DNA of 64,000 nt from NCBI GenBank assembly GCA_000227525.2, contig AGIG01000034.1:186001-250000 (forward strand), given 5' to 3'. The translations under genes and the position numbers were made by a program. Shown here piece after piece: positions 8,804 to 17,174 of this stretch; the first letter of the stretch is position 1; each line of letters starts with the position of its first letter. A model generated the notes under the pieces. It was given only the letters and a program-made list of their open reading frames with translations, had not been told where the DNA came from and did no database searches. The DNA comes from a gamma proteobacterium HIMB30 (GTDB lineage Bacteria; Pseudomonadota; Gammaproteobacteria; Pseudomonadales; Litorivicinaceae).

Positions 8804-10026
8804 CAGGCAACATCCTCGCATGCTGAGTCGTCAGCCGCCGAGGCATCGACAGAATGACCACTGAACGCTGAGCGATACCATTCTTGAGCTGCAGCGACAC
8901 CACTACCACCTGTAATCGGATATCCAAGATCAAGCATTGCCATCTCAATGACTGCAAGCCCACTCAACGCCTGCGCTTCCGACAAAGCGCCAAGATGACC
9001 GATGCGGAACGCCTGCCCAGCGAGCTGACCGAGGCCGACTCCAAACGACATGCTGTACCGATCATAGGCATGAGCGACTAACCGGTCACCGTCGAATCCG
9101 TCAGGTACCATGATTGTGGTCACCGTATCAGAGGCGAATTGAAGATCCTGACAACACAAATCCATGCCCCAGGCTGCTGTTGCTTGTCGCACACCTTCGG
9201 CCATCTTGAAATGGCGGCTGAACACCTGGTCCAAGCCTTCGTTAAGCAACAACTCAAGAGAGTGACTCAACCCTGCTAGAAGTTGCATTGGTGGCGTGTA
9301 GGGGAAGCCACCCGCATCCGTCATTGCACCCATAATTTCGCAATCAAAGAAAAACCGTGGGAGTCCCGCGTTTTGCCCCGCCTCTCTCGCTTTCTGACTA
9401 AGTGCGACGATCGACAATCCCGCTGGCAACATCAGCCCTTTCTGAGAGCCAGTCACTGCGGCATCGATTCCCCACTCGTCCATTTGAAAGTCCATCGATG
9501 CGATCGAACTGACACCATCGACAAAAAACAAGGCATCGCTGCCCGCATGATCAATAGCTTCCCGAATACTCGCTAAATCACTGCGAACGCCAGTAGCTGT
9601 TTCATTGTGTGTTGCAAGTACTGCCTTGATCTGCCGTCCAGTATCAGCCCTCAGAATTGCTTCAATTTGAGTTGGATCTGCTGGACCACGCCAATCACAG
9701 TCGATGACATCCACGATCAGCCCAAAGTTTTGACACATCCGGATCCATTTATCGGAAAATACCCCATGCCGGCATGCCAGCACACGATCACCACGAGACA
9801 AGGTGTTTGAAATCGTCGCTTCCCAACCGCCGGTTCCGGTTCCTGGGAAAATAAAGATCTTTCCCGTTGTGGTTCCGACAATCTGCTTCAGCCCGTCGAA
9901 CAACTGTGGGAGTGAAGCCGCAAACGCAGGCGAACGGTGATCGACTGTCGGCAAATCAATCGCTCGCCGGATCGAATCAGGCAAGTTGGTTGGCCCTGGA
10001 ATGAACACAGGATTCGAAAGACTCAT
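8803..10026 (-). CDS. bhcA: Aspartate-glyoxylate aminotransferase (BhcA)
   Basis: A 407-residue class V aminotransferase of the serine-glyoxylate/alanine-glyoxylate type. In the BHAC it transfers the amino group of L-aspartate to glyoxylate, giving glycine and oxaloacetate. It begins FIPGPTNLP, contains HRSPAF, PGTGTGGWEA and FFVDGVSSIAS, with PLP lysine K196 in TGSQKGLMLP. First gene of the operon; its promoter must lie in the AT-rich spacer shared with bhcR. The C-terminal tail is somewhat long and acidic (ASAADDSACEDVA). Serine-glyoxylate aminotransferase is the alternative name but the four following genes argue for BhcA. Confidence 0.92.
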   Translation of the reverse strand: MSLSNPVFIPGPTNLPDSIRRAIDLPTVDHRSPAFAASLPQLFDGLKQIVGTTTGKIFIFPGTGTGGWEATISNTLSRGDRVLACRHGVFSDKWIRMCQNFGLIVDVIDCDWRGPADPTQIEAILRADTGRQIKAVLATHNETATGVRSDLASIREAIDHAGSDALFFVDGVSSIASMDFQMDEWGIDAAVTGSQKGLMLPAGLSIVALSQKAREAGQNAGLPRFFFDCEIMGAMTDAGGFPYTPPMQLLAGLSHSLELLLNEGLDQVFSRHFKMAEGVRQATAAWGMDLCCQDLQFASDTVTTIMVPDGFDGDRLVAHAYDRYSMSFGVGLGQLAGQAFRIGHLGALSEAQALSGLAVIEMAMLDLGYPITGGSGVAAAQEWYRSAFSGHSVDASAADDSACEDVA

Positions 10027-10241
10027 TCGGATTTCCTCTTATTCTTTGGTCGCATAACTTTACGGTACTAAAAGATCCTCGTATATTTATTCGAAAAATG
10101 ATTTCAAAAAAATTGAAAAAATAAATTGTTATAAATTTCAATAGTTTAAATTTTCCATTTTTTTTCAAATTAAAATAATGAAAAAAATAATCGGGTGATA
10201 CAGCAATCAAAATTTGTGATCTTCCAGCGGAGGCAGCCATC
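10027..10241. promoter_or_regulatory. AT-rich bhcA/bhcR divergent control region
   Basis: The 215-base spacer between the divergent bhcA and bhcR starts. Its middle part (about 10080-10200) is almost only A and T, in sharp contrast to the roughly 50% GC of the surroundings. It contains the palindrome TTTCAA-AAAAA-TTGAAA at 10102-10118 and several related A/T-tract half-sites. In Paracoccus the IclR-type BhcR binds this same spacer and responds to glyoxylate. That these palindromes are the BhcR operators here is inference. Ribosome sites on both sides are clear: AGGAAA-like before bhcA and CGGAGG before bhcR. Confidence 0.6.
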
Positions 10242-11060
10242 GTGACGACCGACAGTATCAAGAAACCTCGCGGCAGACCTCGCGGTGCCGCAAATGAAAA
10301 TGCACCCTCCAAGGCTCTCGATAAAGGGTTGAGTGCGCTCCGGAAAATTGCTGAGACCGACGGGACATCCCTCAACGATCTGTCGATCGATCTCGATATG
10401 CCTTTAGGGACCCTTCATCGGCTCCTTTTAACACTCGAGTCGCATGGGTTTGTCAGACAGTCCAAATCAGACGCAACTTGGTCGATTGGAATCGAAGCAT
10501 TTCGTGTTGGTAGCGCCTTTCCTCGCGCAGCCAAGCTTCTAAGTATCGCCAGACCAATCCTCAAAGATCTCTCAAACTTGACTGGTGAGACCGCAAATCT
10601 TGGTGTGATGGATATTGGAGAAGTGATCTTTATTGCTCAACACGAAACCCATCATGCCATCCGTGCATTTTTTCGGCCCGGATCAAGAAGTTCATGGCAC
10701 TCCTCGGGCATCGGCAAAGCCATTGCTGCCTACATCGCAATCACCGATCAAAATACGCTGTTTGACAAAGCACCGTTCGAACAATTTACCCAACACACGC
10801 TGGTCCAAAAGAAAGAGCTTCTCGAGGAATTTAACCGGATCCGGGCGTTAGGCTATGCAGTCGATAAGGAAGAGCGGTTTATTGGGATGCGTTGTATTGG
10901 TGCACCTGTGTTTAACTCAGCAAATCAAGTTGTTGCAGGAATCTCTATTTCTGGGCCGGTTGCGCGAATGGACGATCAGTCAATTGCAGACCTAGGGAAA
11001 GCAACAGCGAAGTGCGGACAAGACATCTCGAGGCTACTCGGTGCCACCGTGGTCAATTAG
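10242..11060 (+). CDS. bhcR: BhcR, IclR-family regulator of the beta-hydroxyaspartate cycle
   Basis: IclR-family transcription factor of 272 aa that starts with GTG 10242 behind a CGGAGG ribosome site. An N-terminal basic tail (KKPRGRPRGAA, an AT-hook-like RGRPRG motif) precedes the winged helix (SALRKIAETDG, then LGTLHRLLLTLESHGFV) and the C-terminal effector domain (about 95-265: GETANLGVMDIGEVIFI, then SSWHSSGIGKAIAAY and the closing GISISGPVARM). In the family this domain binds small acids; BhcR of Paracoccus senses glyoxylate. It is divergent from bhcA. The AT-hook-like tail next to an AT-rich operator region is a nice fit and may help DNA binding. Confidence 0.88.
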   Translation: MTTDSIKKPRGRPRGAANENAPSKALDKGLSALRKIAETDGTSLNDLSIDLDMPLGTLHRLLLTLESHGFVRQSKSDATWSIGIEAFRVGSAFPRAAKLLSIARPILKDLSNLTGETANLGVMDIGEVIFIAQHETHHAIRAFFRPGSRSSWHSSGIGKAIAAYIAITDQNTLFDKAPFEQFTQHTLVQKKELLEEFNRIRALGYAVDKEERFIGMRCIGAPVFNSANQVVAGISISGPVARMDDQSIADLGKATAKCGQDISRLLGATVVN

Positions 11061-11484
11061 CGATTACCTGTAGTGTTGTTAAAGCGACAACCACATACCT
11101 CAATGTTTTTGCGAAAGTCACGACCAACAAGAAACGCCACAAAGGCTCTCTCATGACACCTGCACAGAAAGTCAGAGGGTCCCCAACGATCGGAATCCAA
11201 CTGCCTAACAAGGTGAGCCAACCATATCGCTGATACCAGTTGGTGATTCGTCGCATTCTTGGCGTATCAGAAAAGAAGCGCTGCCCGATCGTCTGCCCGA
11301 AAAAACGGCCAAGCACCCAATTGACCACGGCGCCAAGCGTATTCCCAAAAGAGGCAATTATTACGAGACCCAAAACCTCTTCAGGCATCAATAACATTGA
11401 CCCAACAAGAACCGACTCGGACTGTGCTGGAATCAGCGTCGCTGACAGTACGGACGCGGCAAATAACGAGAAGTAAATTTCCAA
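11053..11484 (-). CDS. YqaA-type (DedA/SNARE-associated) inner-membrane protein
   Basis: A 143-residue membrane protein of the YqaA branch of the DedA/VTT superfamily. It has about four membrane segments, with the family patterns FGNTLGAVVNWVLGRFFG and RYGWLTLLGSWIPIVGDPLTFCAGVMREPLWRFL. DedA-type proteins are thought to move lipids or keep membrane and pH balance; the exact function of YqaA is unknown. The last eight bases overlap the end of bhcR on the other strand, so the two transcripts converge with no room for a separate terminator. Confidence 0.85.
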   Translation of the reverse strand: MEIYFSLFAASVLSATLIPAQSESVLVGSMLLMPEEVLGLVIIASFGNTLGAVVNWVLGRFFGQTIGQRFFSDTPRMRRITNWYQRYGWLTLLGSWIPIVGDPLTFCAGVMREPLWRFLLVVTFAKTLRYVVVALTTLQVIAN

Positions 11485-11557
11485 ACAATCGATCCCACTT
11501 ACGAGCGATCTAGTCTAATCGGTCCTGCAAAGTGCGCGCGAGCGTCTGGGTGAGGTA

Positions 11558-11668
11558 TCAGAAATCCAGCAATTCTGAACGATACTGATATCGAGCAATC
11601 ATGAGATCGATCGCACCAATCACAGAGACCATTGCTAAAAACCCAATCGTTCCAATGACAGCGTCCAT
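11558..11668 (-). CDS. Putative 36-residue single-span membrane peptide
   Basis: Short frame starting ATG 11668 with a good GGAG ribosome site nine bases upstream (TTGGAGAACTTCGG). The product begins MDAVIGTIGFLAMVSVIG, a single hydrophobic helix, followed by AIDLMIARYQYRSELLDF, a basic then acidic tail, which is the usual shape of small bacterial membrane peptides. It lies alone in the spacer between the YqaA-like gene and the divergent DJ-1-like gene. No homologue recognised. Support is only the ribosome site, hydrophobic profile and lack of another explanation for the spacer. Confidence 0.4.
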   Translation of the reverse strand: MDAVIGTIGFLAMVSVIGAIDLMIARYQYRSELLDF

Positions 11669-11789
11669 CCGAAGTTCTCCAAAAAATTGACAGTATCAGA
11701 GGTTCAGCAATTAACAGGCCAACTTATGACGATTGAAATTAAATCAATCCAGTATTATCAAAGACTGAAGGCAAAAGGTAAAAACGATC

Positions 11790-12479
11790 ATGACCAAACG
11801 TGCGCTTCTTCTTCTCACCTCTCATACGAGCCTTGGCAACACCGGTCGAGGCACGGGATTTTACTATGACGAGATGGCGGCCCCCTACTGGACGATTCGC
11901 GATTTAGGCTGGGACATCACGCTTTCCTCAGTAGCGGGCGGGCCAGGACTTCCTGATCCAAAAACTCTCGTGGAACCCGATAAACGGCCTCCAAACGTTG
12001 CTCGATTTATGGACGATCCGCTCGCGATGGATGCGCTGCAGACGACTGCGAAAGCGGCTGAGATTCAAGGCTCTGATTACGACTGTGTGTTCTTACCTGG
12101 CGGTCATGGTGCGATGTGGGACTTTGATTCCAACCTGATTGGCGACATCGTCACCGACGCTTGGGCTACTGGCGCGATTGTTGGCGCGGTCTGTCATGGT
12201 CCGTCAGGACTTCTACAAGCCAAAGAAGTGAATGGTGATCCGCTTGTTCACAACAAACGAGTCAACAGTTTCACCAATCGTGAAACCGAACAGATTGAGC
12301 TCATCGGGGTGGAACCATTTCTTCTGGAGACACGTTTACGAGACGCCGGGGCGTTATTTGAATGCAGTGATAACTTTACATCTCATGCGGTGAAAGATGG
12401 TCGACTTATCACAGGACAAAATCCGCAATCCACTGAGGCCGTGTGTCGGCTACTGAAAGAATCACTCGAGGAATCGTAA
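11790..12479 (+). CDS. DJ-1/PfpI-family class I glutamine-amidotransferase-like protein
   Basis: A 229-residue DJ-1/Hsp31-like protein. The nucleophile elbow is AVCHGPSGLL (cysteine near residue 133) and the family signature FLPGGHGAMWDF precedes it. Members act as glyoxalase III (glyoxal/methylglyoxal to hydroxy acids), chaperones or proteases; Hsp31-like proteins with the segment YDEMAAPYWTIRDLGWDI are usually stress proteins. The stop codon overlaps the start of the next gene as TAATG. Given the glyoxylate chemistry nearby, removal of reactive dicarbonyls is a reasonable guess, no more. Confidence 0.85.
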   Translation: MTKRALLLLTSHTSLGNTGRGTGFYYDEMAAPYWTIRDLGWDITLSSVAGGPGLPDPKTLVEPDKRPPNVARFMDDPLAMDALQTTAKAAEIQGSDYDCVFLPGGHGAMWDFDSNLIGDIVTDAWATGAIVGAVCHGPSGLLQAKEVNGDPLVHNKRVNSFTNRETEQIELIGVEPFLLETRLRDAGALFECSDNFTSHAVKDGRLITGQNPQSTEAVCRLLKESLEES

Positions 12480-12907
12480 TGCTCACATCGTTACACGCAC
12501 TAATCTGGGCTTGGATTGGTGCAATCATCATGTTCACTGTGACCGTATCTCCGACGGTCTTTGCCACGCTCGAAGGTCCCCAAGCGAGTGCGTTTTTGAG
12601 GGCCTACTTTCCACGATTGTTCAAGTACGAGATCTTGGTCGGCCTTGCAATCATCGGCATCAGCATCGCTCTGTCCACCGGTGGTGAAACCTATCAATAT
12701 GGGATCAATGTCGGATTGGTGGTGACAGTTCTAGCCTACTTAAACCTCCGAGTGATCATGCCCAAAGTCAATCAAGTCGCTGATGAGCTAGCCGATAATC
12801 CGAGTCCACAGATCAAGAAGCAATTCGGATTGTTGCACGGGTTATCGGTTGGGCTCTTTGGAATTAATGCAATCTCGATGATCGCTTTGTTCTTCTTTGC
12901 GAGCTAA
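12479..12907 (+). CDS. DUF4149-like four-span membrane protein
   Basis: A 142-residue membrane protein starting at ATG 12479, which overlaps the stop of the DJ-1-like gene (TAATG) behind a GAGGAA ribosome site; a longer frame from 12443 overlaps that gene and is rejected. Four hydrophobic segments are seen: residues about 3-25, 45-62, 70-90 and 118-140. The pattern FTVTVSPTVFATLEGPQASAFLRAYFPRLFKYE resembles DUF4149/TMEM205-type proteins. Function unknown. Coupled translation suggests it works with the DJ-1-like protein. Confidence 0.7.
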   Translation: MLTSLHALIWAWIGAIIMFTVTVSPTVFATLEGPQASAFLRAYFPRLFKYEILVGLAIIGISIALSTGGETYQYGINVGLVVTVLAYLNLRVIMPKVNQVADELADNPSPQIKKQFGLLHGLSVGLFGINAISMIALFFFAS

Positions 12908-12921
12908 TCGTTCGAGCCGCT

Positions 12922-12950
12922 GTTCAATGAATCCTTAGAGGCCCTATACT
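12922..12950 (+). promoter_or_regulatory. Possible sigma70 promoter of the tct operon
   Basis: A good -10 element TATACT lies at 12945-12950 with a weak -35 (TTCAAT or GTTCAA) 16-17 bases upstream. It would start transcription around 12957 and give tctC a leader of some 85 bases. It separates the tct/CoA-transferase operon from the two genes before it. Judged by eye only. Confidence 0.35.
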
Positions 12951-13042
12951 AGTTGCCTCAGTTCGGCGAGCTATCGTCTTCTGATAGAGCGTCCCTGGAT
13001 GGGACGAAGTTCAAAGCTATTACAATAAAATGGAGTAACCAA

Positions 13043-14020
13043 ATGAAAATTTCGCTTCTCAAGGGTGCGATCGCGGCTGGCCTCGCGAGCGTCGTGGCAT
13101 TCAGCCCGCTCACCCAAGCCGGTGGTCACGGTAAGCAAATCGATAGTATTCATTTCCTGATACCAGGCGGTGCTGGTGGCGGATGGGATGGAACGGCACG
13201 CGGTACAGGGGACGTATTGACTCGTTCAGGTCTGGTTGGCAGTGCTTCCTACGAAAACATGTCAGGCGGTGGTGGCGGTAAAGCCATCGGATATCTGATC
13301 GAAAACGCAAAGTCGAATACAGGGACTTTGATGGTGAACTCAACCCCGATTGTGATCCGTTCACTGACAAAAGTATTCCCACAGAGCTTCCGCGATCTGA
13401 CTCCAATTGCAGGGACAATTGGCGATTACGCTGCTCTCGTTGTAAAAGCCGACAGTGACGTTAAATCATTTAAAGACCTTGTTGCGATCTATAAGAAAGA
13501 TCCAAACGATCTAGCTATTGCTGGTGGATCTGTTGCAGGTGGTATGGATCACCTCGTTGCTGCACTGGCAATGAAATCAGCCGGAGCGGATCCTTTGTCA
13601 GTGAAGTACCTTCCGTTCGATGCGGGTGGAGAAGCGATGGCTTCGCTACTATCCGGAGAAGCTGACGCCCTATCAACCGGTTTGTCAGAAGCTGTTGGCC
13701 TCGCTGAACAAGGCGAAGTTCGCATTCTTGTCACGACAGCGCCTAAAGCCATCGACGGAATCCCATCACTGAAAAGTGAAGGATATGACGCAGAGTTTGT
13801 GAACTGGCGTGGATTCTTCGCTGCTCCCGGAATCTCTGCGGACCAGAAGGCTAAGTACGTCAAGGTCCTTGGTGACATGTACAACACCAAAGAGTGGGAA
13901 GAGGTGCGCGCTCAGAATAAGTGGGTGAATATCTACAACCCAGGTGACGACTTTGTTCAATTCCTCGAGAAGCAAGAATCAGAAATTGGTGGTCTGATGA
14001 AGGAACTTGGATTCCTCTAA
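13043..14020 (+). CDS. tctC: TctC/Bug-family tricarboxylate-binding protein
   Basis: Periplasmic binding protein of a tripartite tricarboxylate transporter (TTT), 325 aa from ATG 13043, which has GGAG ten bases upstream; the frame continues upstream to 12953 but that part lacks a ribosome site. A signal peptide (MKISLLKGAIAAGLASVVAF, cleaved near TQA) is followed by IHFLIPGGAGGGWDGTARGT, the Bug-family first loop, and later GGSVAGGMDHLVAA and LPFDAGGEAMASLLSGEADA. First gene of a five-gene run with tctB, tctA, a CoA-transferase and a citryl-CoA-lyase-like gene, which points to citrate or a related acid as ligand. Confidence 0.92.
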   Translation: MKISLLKGAIAAGLASVVAFSPLTQAGGHGKQIDSIHFLIPGGAGGGWDGTARGTGDVLTRSGLVGSASYENMSGGGGGKAIGYLIENAKSNTGTLMVNSTPIVIRSLTKVFPQSFRDLTPIAGTIGDYAALVVKADSDVKSFKDLVAIYKKDPNDLAIAGGSVAGGMDHLVAALAMKSAGADPLSVKYLPFDAGGEAMASLLSGEADALSTGLSEAVGLAEQGEVRILVTTAPKAIDGIPSLKSEGYDAEFVNWRGFFAAPGISADQKAKYVKVLGDMYNTKEWEEVRAQNKWVNIYNPGDDFVQFLEKQESEIGGLMKELGFL

Positions 14021-14024
14021 AACC

Positions 14025-14498
14025 ATGGCCCGTATCGATCGCTACATCGCAGTCGCACTACTCGCGTTTTCGATCGGATACGGGTATCTCGCCTGGACGC
14101 ATCCGCTTCTCCCTTTTGAGGCGCGGATGCCGTTCAAACCCAACACCATGCCCCTCGGATTAGCCGGACTCGGAATTGTATTCTCCTCTTTACTGTTGCT
14201 TTTACCCAGTAACGATACGCTCGAGAAAGATGCCGAGGGATGGCGAGGCTTCGCATGGAAAAATACAGCATTATTGATCGGCCTAGCGATCGGTTACGCA
14301 TTGCTTTTACGGCCGATAGGATTCATTGCCTCAACGACCCTGTTTATCGTTTTATCGTCACGAGTGCTTGGTGAAACCAACTTCATTAGATCGATCAGCA
14401 CGGGTCTAATATCCAGTGGCATCATCTGGTACTTGGTTGACGATGTCCTCGGAATCTACCTGGTTGCACTACCAGCGATCATCGGAGGCACGCCATGA
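14025..14498 (+). CDS. tctB: TctB-family small membrane subunit
   Basis: Small membrane subunit of the TTT transporter, 157 aa from ATG 14025, four bases after the tctC stop. Four hydrophobic segments are visible, starting with YIAVALLAFSIGYGYLAW and ending DVLGIYLVALPAIIGG. Sequence is poorly conserved in the family; length, topology and position between tctC and tctA define it. Its stop overlaps the tctA start (ATGA), so the membrane subunits are translated together. Confidence 0.88.
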   Translation: MARIDRYIAVALLAFSIGYGYLAWTHPLLPFEARMPFKPNTMPLGLAGLGIVFSSLLLLLPSNDTLEKDAEGWRGFAWKNTALLIGLAIGYALLLRPIGFIASTTLFIVLSSRVLGETNFIRSISTGLISSGIIWYLVDDVLGIYLVALPAIIGGTP

Positions 14499-15991
14499 TT
14501 GACGGTCTTCTACTGGGGCTCGGCGCAGCCATCAGCCCATTCAATTTGATCATGGTATTCATCGGATGCTTCCTGGGTACTTTCATCGGCATGCTTCCCG
14601 GACTTGGCCCCATGTCGATCATTGCCATCATGATCCCAATCGCGATCCAGATTGGAGACCCGGCATCGGCATTGATTTTACTGTCCGGCGTCTACTACGG
14701 CGCGATCTTCGGTGGTTCAACCTCATCCATCCTGATCAATGCACCCGGCGTTGCTGGTACTGTCGCGTCATCATTTGATGGCTATCCGATGGCACGCGCG
14801 GGGCAAGCAGGTAAAGCGCTGACAACCGCCGCTATCTGCTCATTTGCAGGGGGCACCATCGGCGCAATCCTTCTCATGATCTTTGCCCCAGTTTTATCAA
14901 CGGTCGCAAAACTATTCTGGTCCGCTGAGTATTTTGCGCTCATGGTGCTTGGTCTTACAGCAATCGCGGCCTTCGCTGGTCAAGGGAAGATCATCAAAGC
15001 GTTGTGCATGACCATCTTTGGCGTCATGTTAGCGACCGTCGGCGAGTCCGCCCTGCACAATGCTGCGCGCTTTACGATGGGCATTATGGATCTCCAGAGT
15101 GGTATCTATTTCGTCACACTCGTCATGGGTCTCTTTGCCCTCCCCGAAGCTCTGTTCTTGGTTCTTGATGAGAAACGAAGCAAGGCGATGGCCAACAACA
15201 ACAAGATTGAGAATTTACGTATTTCCAAAGAAGAAGCCAAAGAGATTGCACCCGTTGTTGCGCGCCAGTCACTACTCGGTTTCTTCGTGGGTGTGTTGCC
15301 GGGAGCCGGCGCCACTATGGCGTCGTTCCTGGGTTACGGAATCGAAAGAAACCTCGCTCCTGCCGAAGAGCGTGAGAAATTTGGAAAGGGATCGATCCGA
15401 GGTCTGGCGGCTCCAGAAACAGCGAATAATGCTGCCTGCACAGGGTCATTCGTTCCGATGCTCACGCTTGGAATCCCAGGTTCGGGGACTACCGCAATCC
15501 TTCTTGGTGCTTTGGTGGCTTTAAGTATCACGCCGGGTCCACGTCTGATGGAAGATCAGCCAGAAGTATTCTGGGCAGTAATTATTTCGATGTATTTAGG
15601 GAATATCGTTCTGTTGATACTCAACTTGCCACTCATTCCCTACATCGCCAAACTACTTACGGTACCGCGGCATTACCTGATTCCATTTGTCATTTTCTTT
15701 TCGCTAATTGGAGCATACATCGGTCAAAATAATGCGACCGAGCTTTTGATCATGATTGGTCTTGGTTGCATGGCTACCGTGTTGAGGTTTGGTGGCTTCC
15801 CTTTACCTCCATTGATCATCGGGTTCATTCTTGGTGGGATGCTCGAGGATAACCTTGGGCGCGCCATGCGCAAGGCAGGCGGTTTAGAATTTATGTGGGA
15901 ACGACCAATGACTCTTGGAATTCTCTTCCTGGCTCTGGCGCTCCTTGTCTACCCGATACTGAAAGACAGGAAAAAAGCAGTCCGTGAATAA
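14495..15991 (+). CDS. tctA: TctA-family large membrane subunit
   Basis: Large permease subunit of the TTT transporter, 498 aa with about a dozen membrane helices. Family hallmarks: GCFLGTFIGMLPGLGPMSIIAIM near the N-terminus, YYGAIFGGSTSSILINAPG, ATSFDGYPMARAGQAGKAL-like segment, and the second repeat GFFVGVLPGAGATMASFLGYG with FVPMLTLGIPGSGTTAILLGAL. The two repeated glycine/proline motifs form the pseudo-symmetric transport core. It overlaps tctB by four bases and the following CoA-transferase by eight. Confidence 0.95.
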   Translation: MIDGLLLGLGAAISPFNLIMVFIGCFLGTFIGMLPGLGPMSIIAIMIPIAIQIGDPASALILLSGVYYGAIFGGSTSSILINAPGVAGTVASSFDGYPMARAGQAGKALTTAAICSFAGGTIGAILLMIFAPVLSTVAKLFWSAEYFALMVLGLTAIAAFAGQGKIIKALCMTIFGVMLATVGESALHNAARFTMGIMDLQSGIYFVTLVMGLFALPEALFLVLDEKRSKAMANNNKIENLRISKEEAKEIAPVVARQSLLGFFVGVLPGAGATMASFLGYGIERNLAPAEEREKFGKGSIRGLAAPETANNAACTGSFVPMLTLGIPGSGTTAILLGALVALSITPGPRLMEDQPEVFWAVIISMYLGNIVLLILNLPLIPYIAKLLTVPRHYLIPFVIFFSLIGAYIGQNNATELLIMIGLGCMATVLRFGGFPLPPLIIGFILGGMLEDNLGRAMRKAGGLEFMWERPMTLGILFLALALLVYPILKDRKKAVRE

Positions 15992-17174
15992 CAAACCACT
16001 CAAAGGGTTCAGAATCATGGACGTTACCAACGTTCTCTCTGGTCCTTTTTGTGGTTATCAACTAGGACTCCTCGGTGCAGAGATTATCAAAGTCGAAGCA
16101 CCTGATGGTGATCTTGCGCGTCAATTAGGCGCCAATGCACACTGGAACAATGAGCGGATGGGGATTTCCTTTCTCGCTCAAAATGCAGGGAAACGGTCGA
16201 TTGCCATTAATCTGAAAACCGATGATGGCAAACAAATCTTCAAAGATCTTCTCAAATCCTCTGACGCAGTCATTGAAAATTTTAGGCCGGGAGTGATGGA
16301 TCGTTTAGGCCTCGGATTTGAGGCATGTCGATCAATCAAAGACCCCATCATCTACTGTGCCATATCAGGATTCGGTCAAGAAGGTCCTCTCAAGGACAAC
16401 CCCGCTTACGACCAAATCATTCAGGGTATGAGCGGAGTCATGGATATCACCGGAGATACCATGACACCGCCCTACCGTGTCGGGTACCCAATCGCTGACA
16501 CCATCGGCGGTCTCACAGCCGCTCTAGCAGTCTCAGCCGCGCTCCATCAAAAAACATCTCAATATATTGATGTGTCAATGCTCGAAAGTGTTCTAACCAC
16601 AATGGGTTGGGCGGTATCAAATCTCCTCATGAACCATAATGAGCCGACCCGCGTCGGCAATGAAAATATGACCTCCGCTCCCAGTGGTGCCTTTAAGACT
16701 CAAGATGGACTAATTAACATTGCTGCGAATCAAGACCGGCAATGGGAGCAACTTGTTACCGTTCTCGAAGCGCCAGAGCTCAATGAAAATCCGCTATATC
16801 AATCGCGCGAATTACGTAAAGAAAACCGCTACACGCTTAAATCTGACATCGAAAAGATCTTGATGAATCGATCAACCACTGAGTGGCTTGATCGATTAAG
16901 CACGGCCAACATTCCTGCTGGGTCAGTCTTGAGCGTTAAAGAATCGCTCGAACTTCAGCAGGTCCGCGAACGTGAATTCACACTGGCGCTCGACCAAACC
17001 CACCCCGTAGAACGCATCGATGTAGTAACCAACGGCTTTCTTTTGAATCAAAAACGACTCAAACCAGCATCTCGTGTGGAGACGCTCGGTGAGTCGACTG
17101 ACTCGATTCTTCAAGAATTGGGGTACGATTCCAATCGCATTCAGGAATTAAAAAATGAAGGATCCATTCGATGA
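15984..17174 (+). CDS. Class III (CaiB/BaiF) CoA-transferase, probable acid activation step
   Basis: A 396-residue family III CoA-transferase, which moves CoA between carboxylic acids through an aspartyl-CoA intermediate. The nucleophile is predicted as D143 in DNPAYDQIIQGMSG, after the family motif VIENFRPGVMDRLGLG (96-111). GTG start overlaps tctA; the stop overlaps the next gene by four bases. Sandwiched between a tricarboxylate transporter and a citryl-CoA-lyase-like gene, it most likely forms citryl-CoA (or the CoA ester of a related acid such as citramalate or methylcitrate) using acetyl- or succinyl-CoA. That substrate is inferred from context only. Confidence 0.88.
   Translation: MNNKPLKGFRIMDVTNVLSGPFCGYQLGLLGAEIIKVEAPDGDLARQLGANAHWNNERMGISFLAQNAGKRSIAINLKTDDGKQIFKDLLKSSDAVIENFRPGVMDRLGLGFEACRSIKDPIIYCAISGFGQEGPLKDNPAYDQIIQGMSGVMDITGDTMTPPYRVGYPIADTIGGLTAALAVSAALHQKTSQYIDVSMLESVLTTMGWAVSNLLMNHNEPTRVGNENMTSAPSGAFKTQDGLINIAANQDRQWEQLVTVLEAPELNENPLYQSRELRKENRYTLKSDIEKILMNRSTTEWLDRLSTANIPAGSVLSVKESLELQQVREREFTLALDQTHPVERIDVVTNGFLLNQKRLKPASRVETLGESTDSILQELGYDSNRIQELKNEGSIR

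Noticed and set aside
9977-10375. 132-aa minus-strand frame crossing the bhcA-bhcR spacer
   Set aside because: It runs through A/T tracts (repeated Phe, Lys, Ile), overlaps the BhcR start and has no ribosome site.
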